Below are positions 57,979 through 64,000 of a DNA stretch of 64,000 nucleotides, piece after piece. Within the stretch, counting starts at the first letter, position 1. Every line of letters starts with the position of its first letter. The DNA is from Gracilariopsis chorda (lineage: Eukaryota; Rhodophyta; Florideophyceae; Gracilariales; Gracilariaceae), in NCBI GenBank assembly GCA_003194525.1, contig NBIV01000118.1, forward strand, positions 169,117-233,116, in the 5' to 3' direction. A program made the position numbers and the translations under genes. The notes under the pieces were generated by a model. It was not told the origin of the DNA, did no database searches, and saw nothing but the letters and a program-made list of their open reading frames with translations.

Positions 57979-57992
57979 GGTTATGGGCCCAG
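57979..57992 (+). other. E1 primer-binding site
   Basis: GGTTATGGGCCCAG directly after the LTR, complementary to the initiator tRNA-Met anticodon arm. Confidence 0.85.
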
Positions 57993-59196
57993 CCCCGCTG
58001 ACCGCTGCCGCTATCCCTTTGCGTATCGTTCGTCTGTCGCCGCTCTCCCTCACCGCCGTTCATCCGTTTCGCCGTTGTTGCCTCTTTCGTCGTTGCGTCG
58101 GGTGTCTTGATCCCATTTTTGGTCGGTGTTGGTCATTCTCCTTTGGTTTGCGTTTTTCCCTGAGGGCATTGGGGTGGTAGTGGTTCGACGTTTACTTCCT
58201 ATCGTTGTTGAGTTGGGACTCCGTTGTTGCCCGTGTTGTCGATCGCTATCTACTTTGTGTGTGATACTCCCTCTATCTTGTGTTTTGGGATCCCCGAGTC
58301 GTTTGTCGGGTCGTATCCGTGAGGTCGAGTCGGTCTAGTTTCGAAGTCTGGGCTCCGTGATCGTGTGCTCAGCAGTTGTTTGTTTCTCGTGTTTCTTGGT
58401 CATCATCTGGTTTCCAGTGCGACGAGCGGTTGATCCGGGTTACTTTGGGTGATTCCAGGTATCCGGGGACGTGAGCCTGGCGGCTTGAACCAAAGCGGGT
58501 GTACTGTCGAGCGGCTGCCCACCGGTCCATTTGGACAGATAACGGTGACGGTCGTCAAGACCTGGTAAGTTCAGCGGGTGCATCTGTGGACGGGGTGCCG
58601 TGTCGTACTGCGCTGGTGCGGGTGATTGAATTATTTGTTTTGATCCTGACTGCGTGTCGGGATTCTTGGGCTGTTGCGAAGGTATTCCATAACGAGCTTT
58701 TGATCCGTGCATCTGACCCTTGGGCGTTTGTGCGGGGAGGCGACGTGGCGTAGGCTGACCTCCTTCTTAGGATCAGGCCGCGTGTGACCTTAAGTGGTTG
58801 CGCGTTAGCAGCGTACTTTGGTTGCCATAGTAGCTTCAGTTTCGAGGTCGCGCAAGTTCTTGCAAGAGGGCAGAAAGGGTTATACTTGGTGAAGGCATAT
58901 CTTGGGTCATTAACCATCCTCTGGAAGCCTCGTAGAGAGCGACGCATCTTCTCCTTAGACGTAGGAGAGGGAAGACAGAAGAAGACGTCTTGTACCCGGA
59001 GCATCTCCGGGGGCAGGGGTCCGACACCCTAGGGTAGCGGAGGTAGTTTCTCCCGTCAGTGCGCCCGAATTTGAAGTTTTGTTGTTGTTGTTGTCGTTGT
59101 TTTTGTTGTTATTGTTGTCGTTGTTGCCATTTTTGTACTACTTAAGTGCCGTAGGTCTTTCATCGCACCTGTGCTGTTTGTTGACATCTACCAAGC
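57993..59196 (+). other. E1 5' untranslated leader
   Basis: A 1.2-kb non-coding leader. It contains the hairpin pair at 59015-59067 shared with A and B leaders and a GTT-rich microsatellite at 59080-59127 before gag. Confidence 0.75.
59080..59127. repeat. GTT-rich microsatellite in E1 leader
   Basis: Repeated GTT units with occasional GTC, TTT and ATT between 59080 and 59127. Confidence 0.8.
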
Positions 59197-60596
59197 ATGG
59201 ATTCATTCGGTGGCATCAAGATTGAAAAGTTGGGCGAGGATAACTTCCATCTATGGAAGCAAAAGGTTGAGTTGCTGCTTGCACTCAAGGACCTCGATGA
59301 CCATCTTGAATCAACCAGGCCTACGGACGATGACGAGTTGTCAGCATGGAAGAAGAAAGACGCCAAGGCCAGGGCTGTTATTGGTCTCAGCATCAGTGAT
59401 GAGCATTTGGACCATGTGAGGGATACCGAGAATGCTGCGGAAATGTGGAAAGCCATTTGCGATGTGTTCCAGCGTAAAACGCTGCTCAACCGATTCAATG
59501 CAAGACGTGCCTTCTACACAGCCAAGATGCGAGATGATGAGAAAATGTTACACTTCATCAATCGTGTTCGTCATCTTGCATCGGATCTGAAGAGCATGGA
59601 CGTAGTGGTTGAGGAGGAAGACATCGCTATGGCAATCCTATGTGGGCTACCAGACCGCTTCGAACACCTCATTGTCGCTATTGAAACCACGATTGGTGAT
59701 CGTAAACTCGATTTAGAGTTTGTGAAGAGTCGTTTGCTGCAAGAGGAACAGCGAATGAACGATCGTGCCAAGGAGGAGTCCGGAAGTGACACGGCTTTGG
59801 TCGGTACGCAGTCACGAAAGAAGTCCATGGTGTGGTACTACTGTGGTAAGAAGGGGCATATCCAGAGAAACCGTTTCAAGAGACAACGTGACGAAGCTAG
59901 CAAAGAGCAGAGTGCTGCCGCAAACCCAGCTGTGCAGACCGATCTCGGCAACGAGAAACGAGGATGTGACAGTGACTCTGACTTTGTTTGTCTCATTGCG
60001 ACAGGTTCTGTGGAAGAAAGTATCAGTGACTGGATCATTGACTCTGGGGCCACCGCCCATATGACGTATGACGAGTCCATGTTTGACAGTTATAGCAAAA
60101 GAGAGTCTGCCGGTGTGAGTATCGGCAATGACTCGAAGCTGGAGTCTCTTGGTCATGGCAGTGTCCACTTCGATCTCGCTGTTGAAGGGCGTAAGAGCAA
60201 GTGCCGGTTGGGTCAAGTAGTGAACGTACCAAATCTAAGGTATCATCTGCTGGCAGTATCTGCGATGTGTGACCTGGGTGCGCGAGTGGTGTTTGACAAA
60301 ACCGAAGTATGTGTATACAAAGGCGACACCTTGATCGCCCAGGGCCGTCGCATCAAAGGACTGTACTACCTATGTACCGCGATTAAAGTACCAGAAGACA
60401 TGGACAACGCACTTGTGACTGACCTGTCACTATGGCATGCTCGAATGGCTCATGTGAATGTGGATGGTATCAAACATATGGCTCGTAACGTTGTTGTGTC
60501 AGGGCTGAATGTGGACTTGAATCAATCGATGGATGTGTGTGACTCTTGTGTAGTGGGCAAACTCTACACGTGCTGCAACTCCCAAGCAAGGGGGGG
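59197..60596 (+). CDS. E1 copia Gag, protease and integrase zinc finger
   Basis: It starts MDSFGGIKIEKLGEDNFHLW and has a UBN2-type Gag domain (residues about 10-200). The knuckle reads W-YY-C-GKKG-H-IQRN-R, so two of four zinc ligands are lost, compared with the family form C-x2-C-x4-H-x4-C. Protease active site WIIDSGATAHM follows, then the HHCC region (LWHARMAHVN, CDSC). The frame breaks in the G7 run at 60590-60596; sense continues one frame over. A single indel or a recoding event there would give one polyprotein. Family resemblance is to Tnt1-type copia elements. Confidence 0.85.
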
Positions 60597-63214
60597 ATCG
60601 GTCTTTGCACCCATTGGACCTAGTGCATTCGGACATTTGTGGTCCAATCCAAGTAGGTTCCTTGGGAGGTTCACTCTACTTCGTCACATTCATCGACGAT
60701 CACTCCCATTTTTGCTTCTTGTACATGCTCAAGACCAAGGATGAGGTGTTCCACTTGTTCGTGAAGTGGCTCAAGATGGTTCAAAATCAGAGTGACCGAC
60801 ATGTGAAAACCATCACCGCACGTGAGTCTGTGCTACATGCGTTACGCACAGACAATGCTGGTGAATATGTGTCAAAGAAGTTTTCACAAGAACTTGAACG
60901 TCACGGTATTGAACATCAGCGAACGGTGCCTTACAATCCACATCAGAATGGTCTGGCCGAACGGTTCAACCGAACACTCATGGACTTGGTGAGATCGATG
61001 CTGCATCACAAGAAAATGCCAAAGAGCTTCTGGGCTGAAGCATTGAACGTTGCAGTGTATGTGCGCAATCGAGTCACCTGCAAGGCCCTTCCAAGTGACG
61101 TGACACCACTCGAGATGTGGAGTGGATATGAACCTGACTTGAGCAATCTGCGTGTGTTTGGTAGCCGGTGCTGGTACAAAGTGGTGGACCACAAGCTGAA
61201 GAAGCTGGAGCAACGTGCCGTGGAGGCGATCTTTATTGGGTACACATCTGTATCGAACGGTAATAAACTGTGGGATGCGCAAAAGAAGAAGGTGGTTGTG
61301 TCGAGAGATGTGAGGTTTGACGAATGTAGTGGTTCAGATCAAGGTACTGACCACGTCGATGATGACGACTATGCTGAGATCGACATCTCGGACAAGCCGA
61401 AATCAAACATCACCTCCACCTCTACTAAACCCACCGATGCTGCCCAAGTTGAACCCGCTGCACCAGATACTCCACCAGAAGAAGCTTCAGGCAGTGGCCA
61501 CGATGAGCCGACAGCTGAGACAGAAGTTGAGCCAGACGTACCAGATCCACCACCACTTCGGAGATCCACTCGTGAGCGTAGAGCGCCTACCTCGTGGTGG
61601 CGCGGAACTGCCCTACTCACTGCCAGTGATGACCTTCCATCCTCATACTCGGATGCGCTGACACGTCCTGATTCAAAAGCGTGGACCAAGGCCATGAACA
61701 GTGAGTACGAGTCTCTGATGGAGCATGACACATGGGAGTTAGTTCCAAGGCCAGCTGACAGCAACGTGATATCATCCAAGTGGGTATTTGTGCAAAAATA
61801 TGAGGCTGGCGACAACGATGAACCGACAGTGAGGTACAAGGCTCGTGTGGTGGCTCGAGGGTTTCTGCAGATCGAAGGTGTAGACTTCTCCGAGACGTAT
61901 GCACCAGTGGTCAAATTCACATCCATTAGAATGATTCTGTCCATTGTAGCAGTGCAGGACTATCATCTGCACCAGATGGATGTGAAGACTGCATTCTTGA
62001 ATGGCGACCTGGAAGAGAATGTGTACATGGAGCAGCCGGACGGATTCATCAAACCTGGGAACGAGGACTTGGTATGCCTTCTCAAGAAAGCCATCTATGG
62101 GCTACGACAGGCATCAAGGCAGTGGTTTGCAAAGATGTACTTGTTCCTCGTTGGTTGGATGGGTCTGAAGCCAAACGTCGCAGACGAGTGCGTCTACACC
62201 GGAGAGGTACTGGGAGCGCTTGTGATCATTGCTCTTTATGTGGACGATTTGCTCATTGCCAGTCCAAGTATGGAGACAATGAATCGCGTAAAGCGTGAAC
62301 TGTCAAAACGTTTTCAGATGAAGGATCTCAGCGAAGCGCGCATGGTACTTGGGTTCGAGATCCATCGTGATCGATCCAAAAGACAGCTGTACCTGACACA
62401 GTCTGCATACACGCGTAAGGTCTTAGAACGTTTTGGCATGTTGCAGTGCAAACCAATGGACACTCCCATGGACTCCGGTGCTGACCTCACTAAGGTACAA
62501 GAGCCTCTGACGAACATCTCGTATCGCCAGGTGATCGGTTGTCTGATGTATCTCTCTGTTGGCACTCGACCGGATATCTCGTTTGCAGTGTCCAAGCTAG
62601 CCAAGTATGTCGAGAAACCTGGAGAGACTCATTGGAAAGCGGTCAAGCGTGTTCTGCGTTACCTCAATGGCACTCGCTCCCTCGGACTTACTTATGGCAC
62701 CACGACTGATACTCAGCTGTATGGATACGTAGACTCTGACTGGGCAGGTGATACATCCAACCGCAAGTCCACCAGTGGGTATGTGTTCATGATGTGCGGT
62801 GCTCCTGTGTCTTGGAGTTCGCGCCAACAGGAAGTAGTTGCATTGTCTAGCGCTGAGGCTGAGTATGTGAGTCTGTGCAGTGGGACGAAGGAAGCCATCT
62901 GGCTGAGACGACTATGGAGTGGCATTGGCAACGCAAGTGGACTACACGTGGATGAGTCAGTGACGCTAATGGTTGAGCCCACAACTGTGTACGTGGACAA
63001 CCAAGGTTGCATCGGCCTTGCTCGAAATGGAGTTGTGAACAAGCGTACTAAGCACATTGATATTCGCTTTCACTTCACCAGAGAGGCTCTACGCGACAAA
63101 GCCGTCCAGTTGCAGTACTGTTCCACGGAAGACATGGTTGCCGATATGCTGACGAAAGCGCTCGGTCGAGTTAAGCTGGCAAGGTTCCGCGGTGACTGTG
63201 GCTTGCTCCCTTAG
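60597..63214 (+). CDS. E1 copia integrase core, RT and RNase H
   Basis: From about residue 2 of this frame it reads HPLDLVHSDICGPI (first integrase Asp), LRTDNAGEYVS (second Asp) and HQNGLAERFNRTL (Glu). Next come the GKRY-like linker, an acidic Pro-rich spacer, RT (WTKAMNSEYESLMEHDTWEL, MDVKTAFLNGDLEENVYMEQ, active site YVDDLLIAS) and RNase H (DSDWAGDTSNRKSTSGYVFM, SSAEAEYVSL, VDNQGCIGLARNGVVNKRTK). It is open to TAG 63212-63214. All catalytic motifs are intact. There is no ATG at the join, so expression needs the G7 frame break to be bridged. Confidence 0.9.
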
Positions 63215-63232
63215 ACCTTTGACGTCAGTGAC

Positions 63233-63242
63233 AGAGGGGGGG
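63233..63242 (+). other. E1 polypurine tract
   Basis: AGAGGGGGGG lies directly before the 3' LTR. Confidence 0.8.
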
Positions 63243-64000
63243 TGTTTGGCAGTAGTACCTGTGCTGTCACTGAAAACCAAATGTTCCGGGGAGCATGGGC
63301 TGTTTTAGAGGGTACCTCTGCAAAAGCGCATATGCGCGTGGCGCGCGAACCCAACGTGAAACTGGCTTCTGATTAGCTACTGCAAACGTACATATGCAAC
63401 ATGGTGCGTACAAGTGGTATGGCATAACTGGATCGGTTGGACACACCCACGTGTCCAGCTACTACAGTGGTCACAGTGTACGTTGTGTGCAGGAGATACT
63501 GGTGAAGTGGTTGACAGCTGGTACAAGTGGTACAGCAGTGGTTGGTACAATGGTAAGGTGCACATGCACTGTCAACAGGTTTACACATGCACGGGTATAT
63601 TGATGACGTGGGTGTTGTGTGCATTGCCACATGATGACATGGCACTAACACCACAGGTTACGTGCCGACTTACTGTGACGTGTTTGACTTACCGAGATGT
63701 GTTGGCATGTGCTGGGGTGTGTTGGAGTCGTGAATTTGTGCCTTGTCATGGTCATGTGTATGCACGTAACTATTACAGAACGTTGGTGCGTTGGTGTGCG
63801 TTGGTGTAATGAGGTTGTGCTGAGCTGGCTAGGTCATGTTAGATGATGATTGGTAGTATTGAGTGTCCCTGCTTAGTTGGTTTAGGTTTTACTTGTAGTT
63901 TGTGTTCCCGCGCAATTCAAGTTTAGAGTGGTATATAAGATCTGCCTGAAGGACCTCCAAGTAAATCCAAGCTAGAGCTGGCGAACTTCCCTTCCATCCC
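63243..64000 (+). repeat. E1 3' LTR (runs off window)
   Basis: Starts TGTTTGGCAGTAGTACC with one extra T relative to the 5' LTR. The palindrome is at 63325-63336 and TATATAAG at 63932-63939. About 20 bp of the LTR lie beyond the window. Confidence 0.9.

Larger units (their letters stand above)
57200..64000 (+). mobile_element. E-family copia element E1, nearly complete
   Basis: 5' LTR 57200-57978, primer-binding site 57979-57992, leader, gag-pol 59197-63214, polypurine tract 63233-63242, and 3' LTR from 63243 running past the window end. It is inserted in B3. ACGGC (57195-57199) is the predicted duplication. The LTRs are about 96-97% identical by eye, and only one frame break is seen in gag-pol, so this is the youngest complete insertion here. 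Confidence 0.9.

Overview
The window is intergenic, transposon-packed DNA from a eukaryote. Intron-bearing host coding sequence, chromodomain Ty3/gypsy elements, several Ty1/copia families and a piggyBac-type transposase together suggest an oomycete-like protist, but I cannot prove the taxon from sequence alone.

Left part (1-9690): a decayed Ty3/gypsy chromovirus pol fragment (1-2202, +); a decayed minus-strand coding region with 33-residue repeats and a CCHC-like knuckle (about 3713-5113); one recognisable host gene, V-type ATPase subunit F (about 6423-7117, +; two introns and one apparent 1-nt frameshift); an unrecognised minus-strand coding region (7544-8400); and a probable DDE transposase tail (9491-9690, -).

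Right part (9691-64000) is almost wholly nested LTR retrotransposons. Three copia families recur: A (LTR about 800-916 bp), B (LTR 725 bp) and E (LTR about 779 bp). From the left: an A LTR fragment (A4, -) cuts E4 (-), which cuts A3 (-), which cuts the 5' LTR of a B-family element D (+). D is also cut just after its gag start by A1 (+, 17659-40209). A1 is cut at 22208 by B4 (-, 22208-38085, TSD GTATG). B4 is cut by an 11.2-kb chromovirus, gypsy C (-, 23132-34365, TSD ACCTT). The 3' LTR of A1 also serves as 5' LTR of A2, which is cut at 40896 by a tandem B1-LTR-B2 array. B1 carries a piggyBac-type DNA transposon (46047-48872). B2 is cut by B3 (-, from 54818), and B3 by E1 (+, 57200 to beyond the window). 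The nest is at least five elements deep at the right edge, which gives a relative age order.

Most elements are defective through stops, frameshifts or deletions. E1 is nearly intact. All copia families share a primer-binding site matching the anticodon arm of initiator tRNA-Met (half-tRNA priming as in Drosophila copia), a conserved two-hairpin leader RNA, and a conserved U3 palindrome.

The most unusual items are in gypsy C: a 702-codon antisense reading frame between its chromodomain and 3' LTR, and a marked excess of the palindrome CCNNNGG through LTR, coding and non-coding parts.
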